The notes beneath the pieces are model-generated. The model was given only the letters and a program-made list of their open reading frames with translations, made no database searches and was not told the DNA's origin. DNA of 64,000 bases from Phytopythium helicoides (taxonomy: Eukaryota > Oomycota > Peronosporomycetes > Pythiales > Pythiaceae): contig JANFNE010000068.1 in NCBI GenBank assembly GCA_024867545.1, positions 62,001 through 126,000 on the forward strand, in the 5' to 3' direction. Numbering within the stretch: position 1 is the stretch's first letter; each line of letters starts with the position of its first letter. The translations under genes were made by a program, and so were the position numbers. Of the stretch, positions 10,543 to 22,372 are shown one piece after another.

Positions 10543-11386
10543 ATGAACGCGAGCGACGCCGACCGGCAGATCAAGCAGATGGTCAACTTCATCCTGCAGG
10601 AGGCGCAGGAGAAGGCCAACGAGATCCGCATCAAGGTGCGTTGGTGCCCCGGCGAGCTGGCGCTAGCCTTGGAGTCCGCAGCGAGCGGGGGTCACTCACG
10701 CATCGCTCCTTTCGCGCGTCCCTAGACGGAGCACGACTTCAACCTGGAGAAGCAGATGCTGGTGCACAACGCCAAGATCAAGATCCAGGAGGAGTACGCG
10801 CGCAAGGAGAAGGAGCGCGAGATCAACAAGCGCATGTGCGTGGCTGGGCTCGTGGGGGTTCTGTCGGACGGGGGAGTGGACGCTGACGCATGTCCTCGCA
10901 TTTGACAGCGCGCGCTCGGCCGAGATCGGCGCGTCGCGGCGAAAGAAGATGATCGCGCGCGACGAGCTGCTCAAGACGCTCGTGGCCGACGGCCAGGGCC
11001 AGCTGCGCAACTTCACGACGGACGACAACCGCAACAAGGTGCTGATGCGCGACCTCATCGTCCAGGGTCTGATCAAGATCTTTGAGCCCGAGGTCATCGT
11101 GTCGGTGCGCGCCAAGGACGTGCGCCTCGCGGACAGCGTGCTCAAGGAGGCCACGGACAAGTACATCGGCATCATGAAGAAGGAGGCCAACCAGGACGTC
11201 AGCAAGGTCAAGGTGACGATCAATCACGCGCCGGAAGGCATGATGCCGGACTCCAAGGCCGGCGGCGTCATTCTGTATGCCAAGCAGGGCAAGATCGTGT
11301 GTGACAACACGCTCGACACGCGCCTCAACCAGGTCTACTACGATCTCAAGCCGACGGTGCGCAAGATGTTGTTCCCTTCCACCTAA
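10543..11386 (+). CDS. V-type H+-ATPase subunit E
   Basis: Three exons (10543-10635, 10726-10835, 10909-11386) give 226 residues, the usual length of subunit E. It starts MNASDADRQIKQMVNFIL, followed by the long charged helix (QEAQEKANEIRIK, EEYARKEKEREINKR, ARSAEIGASRRKKM). The C-terminal globular part carries LLKTLVADG, DLIVQGLIKIFEP and the family end CDNTLDTRLNQVYYDL near LKPTVRKMLF. Intron 2 splits an Ile codon (AT/C) in phase. The subunit is one of the peripheral stalks linking V1 to Vo and helps acidify vacuoles and endosomes. Confidence 0.95.
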
Positions 11387-11561
11387 GCCAAGCGCATGAT
11401 GGTGGGCAAGCGGCGAAGAAAGGAGTGGGTGCTTGCGTTTCGTTTTCTCAACTTTGACTGGTGAGTCCGAGAATATAGTCTACGTCTCGGCACACGAGCA
11501 GCGCTGCATTTGCTGCAGTATCGTTATCTCTCTTAGACTTGTGAAGTTGGTTAATCATTGG

Positions 11562-12132
11562 TCACAGCACTGATGTGCGTGCATCAGAGGGTCGACTGGC
11601 AGCAATCACCACCACCTCGTCCTCGCCCTCTGACAGGCTCACGGCGACAACCACCGCGTGGTGCTCGATCGACAGCGCTGCGTCTTCGTCTGAGTGGATC
11701 TTTGGTGACTGAGCCGTGTCATTCCGATAGAACTCGGCCCTCTTGACGTTCATGTCGACGAAGACGCCGACGGTGTCTCCTTGTGTGTATGCCTCCGCTC
11801 TCAAGACGCCGCCGCCATCCTTGACCACCTCTCCACTGGAGCAATAGCCAACAGTTCCCCATGCATGGCGTCCGCATAGTGCTCTGGCTTCTGACGCGAG
11901 CGACGCCGAGACGATGCCGATGACGACTCCTTTCGGACTCGCCAAGCGCTCGATGAAGACTTCCCAGTAGTGCGCGCCGCTCGTGACGTGCAGCTCTCTC
12001 AGCACGCGCAGCTGCCGGCGCTCGTCTGTGTGGAGCGCACGCCAACACAGTTAGGAACAGCGAGGCGGGGCGGGCGGCGGCGTGGCGTGGCGTGGCGTAA
12101 ATCCTCACAGCACCTTCGGGCGTCGCGAGCAT
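11562..12132 (-). CDS. small SPRY-domain protein
   Basis: Two exons (12114-12132 and 11562-12025, phase 1 join) give about 160 residues that are nearly all SPRY domain. ERRQLRVLRELHVTSGAHYWEV is the typical first strand, followed by GVVIGIVSAS, GTVGYCSSGEV, YTQGDTVGVFVDM (the hallmark GDxxGVxxD) and AEFYRND. SPRY domains bind protein partners, often in E3 ligase adaptors, but no partner domain is present here, so no specific role can be given. An alternative first exon from 12241 is possible but does not join in phase as cleanly. Length and start are moderately certain. Confidence 0.65.
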
Positions 12133-12239
12133 GGGCTCGAGGCCGCCGGCATCTCACCGCGACCGTCGACTGGGCGAAACTATTTACAAGAGCTACATCC
12201 AAATACCTTTTCGCGCCAACCGGCAGCCCGTAGTGACGC

Positions 12240-14620
12240 ATGACGCCGCCGGCGCGCTACGTGCAGCGCCTGGAGCTGGCGCCGCCCTGCAGCGGGCGCG
12301 CGCGCGCCTCTCGATGCGCCGTGGACCTGTCGGCGCTGCTGGCGGACGCGGCGTCACTCTCTGCGCTGGTGGACGACCTGTTCCTGCCGTTCGAGGGTGG
12401 CGTGGACGCGGTGGTGGCGCTGCTGGTGCAGGTCGTAGGCGCGGAAGATCAGGCGGAAGCAGCAGGCGAGGGCGAGGGCGGCCACCGGTTCTCGACCGCA
12501 GTCGCGGCGGCGATCGCGGGCGCCAAGCAGTGCGGTGCGGTCGCGTTCGGCCAAGGATCGGCTGTTGCACCCGGGCACTAACCATGTGCTCTTGCCAGCG
12601 TACGGCGAGGTGACGGTGCTGCGCGCACCCGAGCTGCCGACCAAGCGCTCGAGGAAGCGCACGAGAGCGGACCCGGGAACAGACGCGGACGCCAAGCGGG
12701 ACCTGGTGGACGCCCGGTGCGAGCGCGTCGCGACTGTCGATGTTGCCGAGCTGGGGCTGAGTGTCGAGTTGAAGCGGCGCGTCGTCACGCCCGGCTCGCG
12801 GGTGCTATTAGGTGTGTGACTTGCTGGTCTGTCTGTTGGTCATATCGAGTGCGTTGACAATGGCGTGTTGAAAGTGATGGACTGGGTCGACGAAGTGGAG
12901 ACTGTCATGGCTGCTCGCGACGCGATCATTCAGCTGGGAGGAGACGTCGCTGGCGTCAGCTTCGTGGTCGCGGCGAGCTCGCGCTTGCTCCACATTTTGA
13001 AAGCAGCCCAGATCCCATTTTCCTGTTCGTGGACGCCGCCATTCGGTGGGGAGCTTGCGATTGGGTCCCGTCGAGCACCATCCGGAACAAATACTCCTGC
13101 GCGAAGATGCGTTTGTCGCCAACCGAAGAGTGGGAAGAGCCAAGGGGCTGGCTTGAGCGCCCTTGAACCCGAGCTCTCGGAGCTACAACTAAATCATGTG
13201 ACAGCCCAATACCAGGTAGGAGTGGCATTATTGTACGAATCGGTAGGTCTGGCGCGAACTAATTCATGTTGGCTGCGAAGGCGAACAATCCGTGCGAAGA
13301 CAGAAGTCTGAACGTCATTAGTCCAGCCGATCCAAGTCAGGGTGATCTTACTATTGGAGGAACATGCAGGTTGCTTAGCTTTGTGTTTTATTTGTTGCCG
13401 CAGATATTCAAGTTCACGCAGTCTTCGACGGCCACGGCGGCATCCTTGCTGTTGAGTACGGCAAATGTCCCCAAACTAGTGGTGTAGAGAAAAGAGTTGT
13501 GGACCTAATGATACGTCGTGTTGCTTTCTCCAGGCACGTCAAATCGTCTCTGTGCCGTCGCATCCTCGACTCGATCTCTTCCACTTCATCTAATGAAGAG
13601 GTATCGTCTCGTACATTAGACTTTTAACTTCAAACAAGTTTGCTAACGAACGTTATGATCAGGTCAAGGCTGCCGTGACAGAAGCATTCCTGAAGTGCGA
13701 TACGGACCTGAAGAACTCGCTGCTAGCTCTTGCACCAGAGCTGCGCTTATCCAAAGGTTATTGCAACGCCGGCAGCTGTGCGGTAGTTGCACTTTTTGTC
13801 GGTTCGACGCTTTATGTCGCCAATGTCGGCGATTGCGCCGCCGTGTTAGGAAAGGCAGGTGAAGGAAACGGTCCAACTCGCGGGATTCAACTCAGTGTCG
13901 ATCACTCGTGCGGGAACCCAACTGAAGTGCGACTGGTTACTGAGCGTTCTCGGGACCGCCACCCTGTCCGGCTAAGCAAAGATGACCAAGGTAGTAACGA
14001 GCTAACTCTCGGTGTCAAGCGCGTTGCCGGAAGTCTAGCAGTGACCCGTGCATTTGGCGATTTTTACTTAAAATGCGAAGAGCTCAGCACAGCGCCGTTC
14101 AAGGTGCGATTTGGTGCCACATCGCATTGCTTTGCCATACTGGTAGTCTGATGATCGTGATGACAGAGCAAGGTCCCATACATTACGGTCGAGCCTAGCG
14201 TGGCTGCTGTCGAGCTGTCCTCCAACGACAAGTTTGTCATCTTGGCAAGCGATGGCCTGTGGGAAGTCATGTCTTCCGACGAGGCTTCGCAAATCGTTCA
14301 AAACTTCGGTAAGTTTGGAGAGTGCTTTGCACGACCTAGTTTTGGCATTCTCACTCTTACGATATACTCGGATAGATCCGAACCAAGAACTATTCTTTTC
14401 GTCTGCAAGCGCCGCTCTCATTCATGCCGCCCTAGAGAAGATCGCACATCGCGACGGCATGCTCATTCACGAAGTACTAGCTCTTCCGAAAGGCACGGCT
14501 CGGCGTAGATTGCATGATGATATCACTTGCACCGTCATCTACATCAGCCAACGAGATGACCCCGCTGCAACTCCAGTTATGAGCATCGAGTCTCAGAATT
14601 CCTCCCTAGAAGAAGTATAA
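12240..14620 (+). CDS. phosphoribosyltransferase-like / PP2C phosphatase fusion protein
   Basis: Exons 12240-12534, 12599-12811, 12875-13215, 13281-13341, 13404-13455 and later ones join in phase. The first three encode a type I PRTase-like fold: GEVTVLRAPELP, a VDVAELGL strand, then PGSRVLLVMDWVDEVETVMAA followed by QLGGDVAGVSFVVA. That loop sits where adenine phosphoribosyltransferases have DDLLATGGT, so the PRPP loop is degenerate and catalysis is doubtful. Without a stop, the frame continues into QYQ/ANNPCEDRS and a full PP2C: AVFDGHGG (metal Asp), NAGSCAVVALF, YVANVGDCAAVL, AVTRAFGDF, ASDGLWEVMS and HDDITCTVI. The NNPCEDR start resembles pyruvate dehydrogenase phosphatases. PP2C identity is firm; one fused gene, rather than two, is inferred from the open frame and lack of a separate PP2C start. 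Confidence 0.65.
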
Positions 14621-14683
14621 GGTGTCACGAAGGGAAATCGACTACGAGAGAGGGTACGTTTGTGATGGCGCTTAGATTTATGA

Positions 14684-15277
14684 TCACTCTGACATCATCA
14701 TGTTGACATACTCGACGTAATTGATGTTGCCATGCTGATCAGGCTCAAGCTGTGCGCACAAAAGCGCCATTTAGCATCGTTATTGAGCCTCAGTCAAACG
14801 TGTGTTCTCGTCGTCGTACCTGACTAATGAGCTCCTGTGCCTGCTCGGGTGATATTTTGTCGGCACCATACGTAGTGAGCGCGAGTAGCAAACGGTCGGC
14901 CTTGATAAAACCCGGGGTGGTTGTGATGCCTTCGAATGCCTTGAACGCGTTCTTGACCTGCTCGGATGTGTATGTTGCGTTCACCTTCCGTGACATGACG
15001 GCCACGAATTCGTCAAAGTCGATCTCGCCGTTGCTGTCTTGGTCAATCTCGTGAATCATGAGATCAATTTCCTCCGGGGATGTATCGATGCCTAGCGTGT
15101 CCATGAGCTCGCCAAGCTCAGCCTTCGTGATGGACCCTCCACGATCCTGCAAAGCTCCGAGCGGTCAGTTGTCGAGCGCAAGTGTGATATCGCGTATGGT
15201 ACGCAGCATACTCGATCAACGAGGTTGAAGATCTCGCGGAACTCGGCAACTTCTTCCGTCGACAAGCTGTGGCTCAT
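14684..15277 (-). CDS. calmodulin/centrin-like EF-hand protein
   Basis: Three exons (15212-15277, 14820-15146, 14684-14749) give 152 residues, calmodulin-sized. EF1 is formed across the first splice (VDR/DRGGSITKAELGEL). EF2 is canonical (DQDSNGEIDFDEFVAVM). EF3 is degenerate (TTPGFIKADRLLLAL, lacking the acidic ligands). EF4, recovered only by the last small exon, reads EPDQHGNINYVEYVNMMM. At most three, probably two, sites bind calcium. It would be a Ca2+ sensor; sequence alone cannot say whether its partner is cytoskeletal (centrin-like) or a kinase/phosphatase. Confidence 0.82.
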
Positions 15278-15386
15278 GATGGCACCTGCAACGTGCTTTT
15301 GACCGGAGGTTGCAGAGCAAAATACAAAAAGTGTTGGGAATTTGTTTGCGCAGAAAAACCTAGCGTACAAATACAAACATGTTGTC

Positions 15387-17279
15387 CTAGTATTTTGGGA
15401 GACGCGAGGGTAAACGAGGTGTCGTAACTGCCTTGCCAGCTGCCCCAAGCTCTCTCTGAGGCATCTCGGAGAAGATGGAGTCTCTTTGATCGACAGATTG
15501 TGCTCTCCCCTGTCTCTCTGAGATATTACTTATGATGCTATTAGAGCGCCAAATGCGCTCGGTCCGTAGGGCTGCCATCAACTGCCGCAGCTGCGGTCTC
15601 TTACTATCGGATGTCGTGAGTGGCATCATAAGTGACGACAAACTGCGCGGTTTCGCAGGCGCAGATGAAGTTGGTGTGGTGGGAAGCACCAACGCGGGTC
15701 GAGTCATGAGCACTTTCATTGCAGCACAGGAAAAGCTCGGTTTGTGGCTCAAACTTGCGTTTCGGGAAATGTCACCTTCTTCTTGACTTAATGCTCGGGA
15801 CAATGTCCTCTGAATTGAAGTCGTAGAGATGTCTTGGTTGTTGTCAGCGATTGAGAAACTTTGGAGCGGATTTGACGCTTTCCACTCCCGTAAGTCGGCC
15901 CAAGTATCGCTCGATCTAATGTTGAAGGTGCCAATGGGGTGGATATTGGAGTCTTCAGCCTGAAATCTGGATGTGTTAGTAGAACTCAAGTTGTCATTGT
16001 TTGGGTTGCTAGGAGTTGTACACTCAATTTTATCTTCTTCGCAGCATTCGGTCTTGATGTGTTGATTCACAATCCTGTCGCTAGCTTTCATGGTCGTGCT
16101 TGCATTGTCTGCTAATTCCTTTGGTGTCGATGACAATGAGAAGCTTGCAGCTTTCTCAGTTTCAGATAATCCGTGGTCTTGAGGAGCGTCACTTGCTACG
16201 AGATTAAAGAGTAGATAAATGCTCGCCAGCACCATGCTCAGTACGAGTGCCGCAGCCCACTGCAACGCATTCGCATATTCTACTAAACCCGTTTCTCGTG
16301 AGTGCTGGCGATACTGGAGCTCTTGGTGAATATCGCGAGGGTGGTGCGTTTTTGCCGGTACGATAAACGTTCTGTTAGTCAAGCCCCCACGATGGCTATC
16401 GTTAAGAATCACAGATGGTTGTACAGGATCCACGATGGGAAAGCTGAGCCTGGGAATTTCCTCTGATGCCTCGCTGAGCTCCACGTGTTTGTTAATCTCC
16501 TCGGTTGAAGGAATTCTTTGAGCCACTGAGAGCGTCGATGAAGTAGAAAGAGATGGGTCTGCTGCGTTCAATTCTGAGTGTAGCTCGTGCGTACTTGGAT
16601 GGTCGCCGTCCTTGTTATCTTCCGCTCTCGAACTTTGTGTGAGGTCTAAGAAAACATTCTTCGGTTGTTCTGTTATTGTTGGCTGCAGAGCCTCTGTACT
16701 GCGTTGTATCACTTTGATGATGTCAGACTGTTCACCATCTAGCACTGCATCGCATGGGTCGAGTGACAGCAGCCACTGAAAGGACTCCTCCAGGGATGTG
16801 CTCAACGACGTCGAGCAGTCTTTTTCGGTCGCTGATGCTTCTGCCCCCTGATGCACGAAGATGCACAAGTCGTTGGCGATATGGGCTGACTCGTCTTGGA
16901 GCCAAGTCGCCCGAGCGACACCTTGGCTGTCGCGCTGTTCACCCCTGCGGCTCGCTGGAAGAGCGTTCTTGATCAAGAGAAATCCAGGGAGCTTGCCGCC
17001 CGCGTCAGCGCGTCGGCAGCGCAGGTTCACGTCCGCCACCTCCCCTATGCCGCTTGCGATTGCCCGACTGCAGCGCTGCGGGTTCAGTCCATGTGCGTGA
17101 CAGAACCGGTCGATCTGCGCGTGGAACGGCTGCTCCGTGTCGATGGGGAGCAGCGCGGGCTGAAAGTCGAGCAGCAGCGGCAGCGCGAGCCACGAGGCAC
17201 CGCCGTGTTGTGCACGCGACTGCGACACAAGCAGCAGCAGCAGCAAGAACTGGAGCGACGAACGCAGACCCGCGCACAT
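15387..17279 (-). CDS. type I single-pass membrane protein, unrecognised
   Basis: A single open frame. I chose the Met at 17279 (630 residues) because it begins a strong signal peptide, MCAGLRSSLQFLLLLLLVSQ, ending SRAQ; the frame is open 29 codons further upstream. The luminal part (about 300 residues) has several cysteines near its start and a long Ser/Thr/Glu-rich stretch with NxS/T sites (NDS, NRT). One helix (ALQWAAALVLSMVLASIYLL) spans the membrane around 16210-16270. The cytosolic tail of about 240 residues is Ser-rich and basic. I recognise no domain. A secreted or plasma-membrane receptor-like or adhesion role is possible but unsupported. Confidence 0.75.
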   Translation of the reverse strand: MCAGLRSSLQFLLLLLLVSQSRAQHGGASWLALPLLLDFQPALLPIDTEQPFHAQIDRFCHAHGLNPQRCSRAIASGIGEVADVNLRCRRADAGGKLPGFLLIKNALPASRRGEQRDSQGVARATWLQDESAHIANDLCIFVHQGAEASATEKDCSTSLSTSLEESFQWLLSLDPCDAVLDGEQSDIIKVIQRSTEALQPTITEQPKNVFLDLTQSSRAEDNKDGDHPSTHELHSELNAADPSLSTSSTLSVAQRIPSTEEINKHVELSEASEEIPRLSFPIVDPVQPSVILNDSHRGGLTNRTFIVPAKTHHPRDIHQELQYRQHSRETGLVEYANALQWAAALVLSMVLASIYLLFNLVASDAPQDHGLSETEKAASFSLSSTPKELADNASTTMKASDRIVNQHIKTECCEEDKIECTTPSNPNNDNLSSTNTSRFQAEDSNIHPIGTFNIRSSDTWADLREWKASNPLQSFSIADNNQDISTTSIQRTLSRALSQEEGDISRNASLSHKPSFSCAAMKVLMTRPALVLPTTPTSSAPAKPRSLSSLMMPLTTSDSKRPQLRQLMAALRTERIWRSNSIISNISERQGRAQSVDQRDSIFSEMPQRELGAAGKAVTTPRLPSRLPKY

Positions 17280-17847
17280 TTGGAATCGACTTTGTGAATG
17301 TGGAGGATGCTCGCGCCAAGGGGCGCGAAGAGCTCGGCGCTCAAAAAGATCGGGGACATTTTTCAAAACGAATAGAATCTTTCTAATGAAACTCCCTATT
17401 TGTTCAATATCGCTGGCAGTTCATGTGCTTATGGTAAGATACAACCAAGGGGAGTGGTGGTATGCAGTCCTTCGAGCACCTTTGCGTCCATAGACTCGGA
17501 CGCGCCTTTGTCGGATGTCGTGTGTGTACAAGTCTGCGGCCATCATGGGCTCTCGCGAGGTGACGCCATCGAGTGGGCAGCGTTGCTGCCGCCGATATTG
17601 TCACGATGAGCTCGGCAATACCTCCGACGCGACCGATGTGTGTGAAGTGCGTCAAGTTGAAGCGGTCATGGTCACGCTCTGTAAATACTCCGCTCTTCCC
17701 CTCCGGATTGCCAGCTCCGTCGCGGATTGCGGAGGTTCAACCTCTCTGGCGTCTCATACGAGCGTTTAGTATCCGGGCGGGCAGGTCGACGTCGAGCTGC
17801 TGGCGCCGAGTGCGGCGCTCACTTCCCAAGTGGCGCGAGAGGCCGCG
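17280..17847. other. intergenic region, no gene seen
   Basis: Shared upstream region of the minus-strand membrane protein and the plus-strand thiolase. Short open frames on both strands show no protein-like composition or splice structure. No repeat or RNA gene was recognised. Confidence 0.5.
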
Positions 17848-19275
<1,428 letters not shown>

Positions 19276-19396
19276 GGGAAGAGCTAGGTTAGCTGAGCTA
19301 GCTGCGCGTTGCGGTCGAGAAAGGTTCTGTTGGGTATCCGAAAATTATCATTTCTCTTTGCACGAAAACGAAAGCTGTCTCGATCGCTTATCGATT

Positions 19397-21667
19397 CTAA
19401 TCGTCCGTGGCCAGCTTCACGTAGACGCGGACCGTGTACAAAATCGTCACGAGGCAGATGACTAGCAGCGGTACAAACGTCCAGTTCAGGACGTACTGAA
19501 TACCTGGAAGTCCCACGACCGTGATGGCAACATCTCCGAGAGTACGACCAAACGTGCCAGCTTCTGTTGCGAGCAAACCCGAGTTGAAGGTGCCCTTGGC
19601 GAAAGCCTTGGGGATTGTCTTCGACAGCAGTGCCATGTTGACGCCCTCCAAGACGTTCGTCGAGATAAAGATGATGACTCCACCAGCGATGAACTGGACG
19701 GCCGTGTAGTATCCGTAGCTCACGATGACTCCGACGCCAAGGAACATGGCAAGCTCTGACAGCAAAATCATCTCGCGATCTTCATATCGGAAGCTAAGCC
19801 ATCCAACCACAACATTCGTTGGGAACATGAGCAGTCCAAGCGCTGCGAGGTAGAAACCCGAGTCGCTCGTGGTCCAGTTGAAGTGATACTGCGCAACGGT
19901 GGAGCTTGAAGTAATGAGGCACTCGAGCACGAGCTTGAGCACGATGTAGATCCACAGCGATGCCACAACAGGCACGTTATCCCACAATGATGACAGCGAC
20001 GGGGGCTTTGTAGCGGCAGCATGTCCATTGAGAAGAGGAGTGTTCTCGCGCACACCATTCTCAACGGTAGCGACCGCACTCTCCTCCGTCACGATGGATC
20101 GACGGCGCTCAAGGATCAGTTCCAGGGCTTCACGGTCCGGCTCCTCAAAAGAGACAATGGTAGCGAGCAGGTAAGCTAGCCAAAAGATAAACATGACCCA
20201 GCCAGGTGCGGTCTCAGTCGTGACAAGCACTCCACCCATGTAGAAGTCTGGCACATAATGAAGGGCCGCAGCCATCGCTGGACCTGCAGCCATACCGAGC
20301 GCGCTTGCAGTGACAAACATGGCCGACGCCTGTGTTCGCTCCTCACGAGAGTAGTTGTCCGCGATGTACCGTCGGTTGATTGCGCGGGCTCCTCCAAAAC
20401 CGTTCAGCAAGCGACCCGCGATCGCCATACCGATGCTGTCAAACGACAAGGCCATTGCGTACAGCAAGTTTCCGATGACGAGACACCACGAAGAGAAGAC
20501 AAGCGGAGACTTGTACGACCGATTGGCCCACCAACTGTACAGCACAGCACTTGCCAGTGACGCTAGCGGAGTCATACCGACAATAACACCACTCATTGCT
20601 GCCTCTGCTCCGAGAGCCGCCGCGTACTTGCCGCTCGTCGGTGCGACGATGTAGTAGTTGGTCATGTACAGGAACGTGTTAAGCATGTTGAGAAAGCGCG
20701 ACATCTCGGACGTCTTCTTCAACCGCTTGAACGCCTCGTACGTGACTTCGTCCTCATCTTCCGACGTCTCGTCGTCGAAGATAAGTGCTCGTGCTGCCAC
20801 TGACTTGACATACTGCGTTGATTGCCGCAGTCTCCGTCTGGCCATGTTGATCTTGGCCAACACGGGCTCATCTTCCGAGATTGTCCGCACCAACGCGACG
20901 CTGGTATGGTCCGTGCTCAGCTGGATCTGCATTAAGTGCAAGCATCAAGCGCAATGAGAATTCAGTGGATTTGTTAGCATGATGCATTCTTTTGCAGCAC
21001 GAACCTCAAGCCGGCGAGCCTCCGACAGCGCGGAGCGGATGGTGGCGATGATAGCCGAGATGCCCTCATCATGGTACAGCTGCTGCAGATGCGAGGCCTG
21101 CGAGTCCGTGCGCGAAGACAGGTAAGAGCCCATGATCTTGTGCTCCTTGAGCGTTTTGTCGTGCTTCTTGAGGATCTTACGGATGCCCGTGGCGTTGAGC
21201 TCGACGAAGTGCAGCAGCTGCACGAGATCGTCGCCGATCTTGCGGAAGCGGTCGGCGATCGCGTGCATGGCGTCCATGTCATCATTGTCGAGCTGGTCCT
21301 GCTGGCCACGCAGCTCGCTGAGCGTGCGCGCAAACTCGCCCTGCTTGGTGAGGAAGAAGAGCACCACGCGCTCGACCTGTGGAAAGATACGCTAGCGTGA
21401 GACGGGCGCCTGCGTCTCCGCGGCCTCTGCAGCGCGCTCGCACCTCCGAGTCGAGCGCGCGCTTGAAGCTCTCCTGCTCGCCGTATGACTCCTCCTTGGC
21501 GGCCAGCACCACTTTCTTGAGCCGCTTCTTGAGCTGCTTGTACTCGAGGTAGTGGCTGCGCACACGCGTCCGTCAGTCCAGAGCCTCCCAGCGCCGCCTC
21601 CAGCGCGCACGCACCCCTGCCACTCCGGGCGCTGCGCCGCCACGAGCTTCTTGGCGAACTGGACCAT
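19397..21667 (-). CDS. SPX-MFS protein, vacuolar phosphate transporter type
   Basis: Four minus-strand exons. Exon 1 (21615-21667) gives MVQFAKKLVAAQRPEWQG and joins in phase to HYLEYKQLKKRLKK, the start of an SPX domain. The second SPX helix pair (FVELNATGIRKILKKHDK) has the Lys-rich surface that binds inositol pyrophosphates. The last exon (19397 to about 20925) is an MFS permease of about 10-11 helices, with the RLLNGFGGARAINRRYIAD and LPLLNGH-like loop features of SPX-MFS proteins. The family moves phosphate across the vacuolar membrane and is gated by cellular phosphate through SPX. An inverted CCAAT pair lies upstream. Confidence 0.88.
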
Positions 21668-22372
21668 GGCGGCGGCGGGCGAGCGGCGGCACGACGAGCA
21701 GCGGGCGCCTGCGTCCGCCTGGGGGAAACGCCGAATGCAGCCGAGGCGACTGCTCGATACTGTGAGACGCCCGCGGATTGGACCGAAAAGGTGGGATATC
21801 CGCCAATGGGAGTGCTGACGCTGCTGGCGTGTCCCAGCTCAAGCGCGTCCTTTGCGCACTGACTTTTGGCCGTTATTCACAGGTGAGTTTGAATTGTTCG
21901 ACATGGAGAATCCCCATGCGGCACGTCGCTAAACAGAGTCTCGCGACCGAAGCGCGAATCTTGGCGAAAGCAAGGTAGTGACCAGGATCTCACTCGCTTC
22001 AAACCAATACTGGCATGAAAGTACAGTATCAAGCATACTCGGCGAACAAAGGGAATCCTGAGCACCAATCGTTTCCGACCCAGGATTCCTGTTGAGGCAT
22101 GACGTGATCACTATTCAGCGCGTATTCGGACCAACGCGCAGCATTCCTACAAGCAACGGCTCTCCGCTGACTGAGACGAAGCGAGACGATTCGCATGTGC
22201 AGCAGACTCGATCGTGATGATCTGCAGTTCGGCTTCGTGTCTGGCTTGAAGTGGCTACCGCTGCTGCCGATCGAACAATCAATCTGGAAGTGAAGACAAG
22301 TTATGGGTTTGCGGCCAACAGATCAGCCTTATAAGCAATGATATGCAGAGAGATATGCAGGTGGGGGCTATC
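21668..22372. other. intergenic region between SPX-MFS start and Ca2+-ATPase end
   Basis: It holds ATTGG at 21777-21781 and CCAAT at 21803-21807, an inverted pair about 110 bp upstream of the SPX-MFS start. It spans the 3' flank of the Ca2+-ATPase, and no gene or repeat is visible in the remaining 500 bp. Confidence 0.45.

Noticed and set aside
13011..13166. Alternative C-terminus for the PRTase-like gene (IFLFVDAAIRWGACDW ... stop at 13164)
   Set aside because: Reaching this frame needs an intron whose available GT donors are all phase 0 while the AG acceptors demand phase 1 or 2. The other frame is open straight into the PP2C exon.
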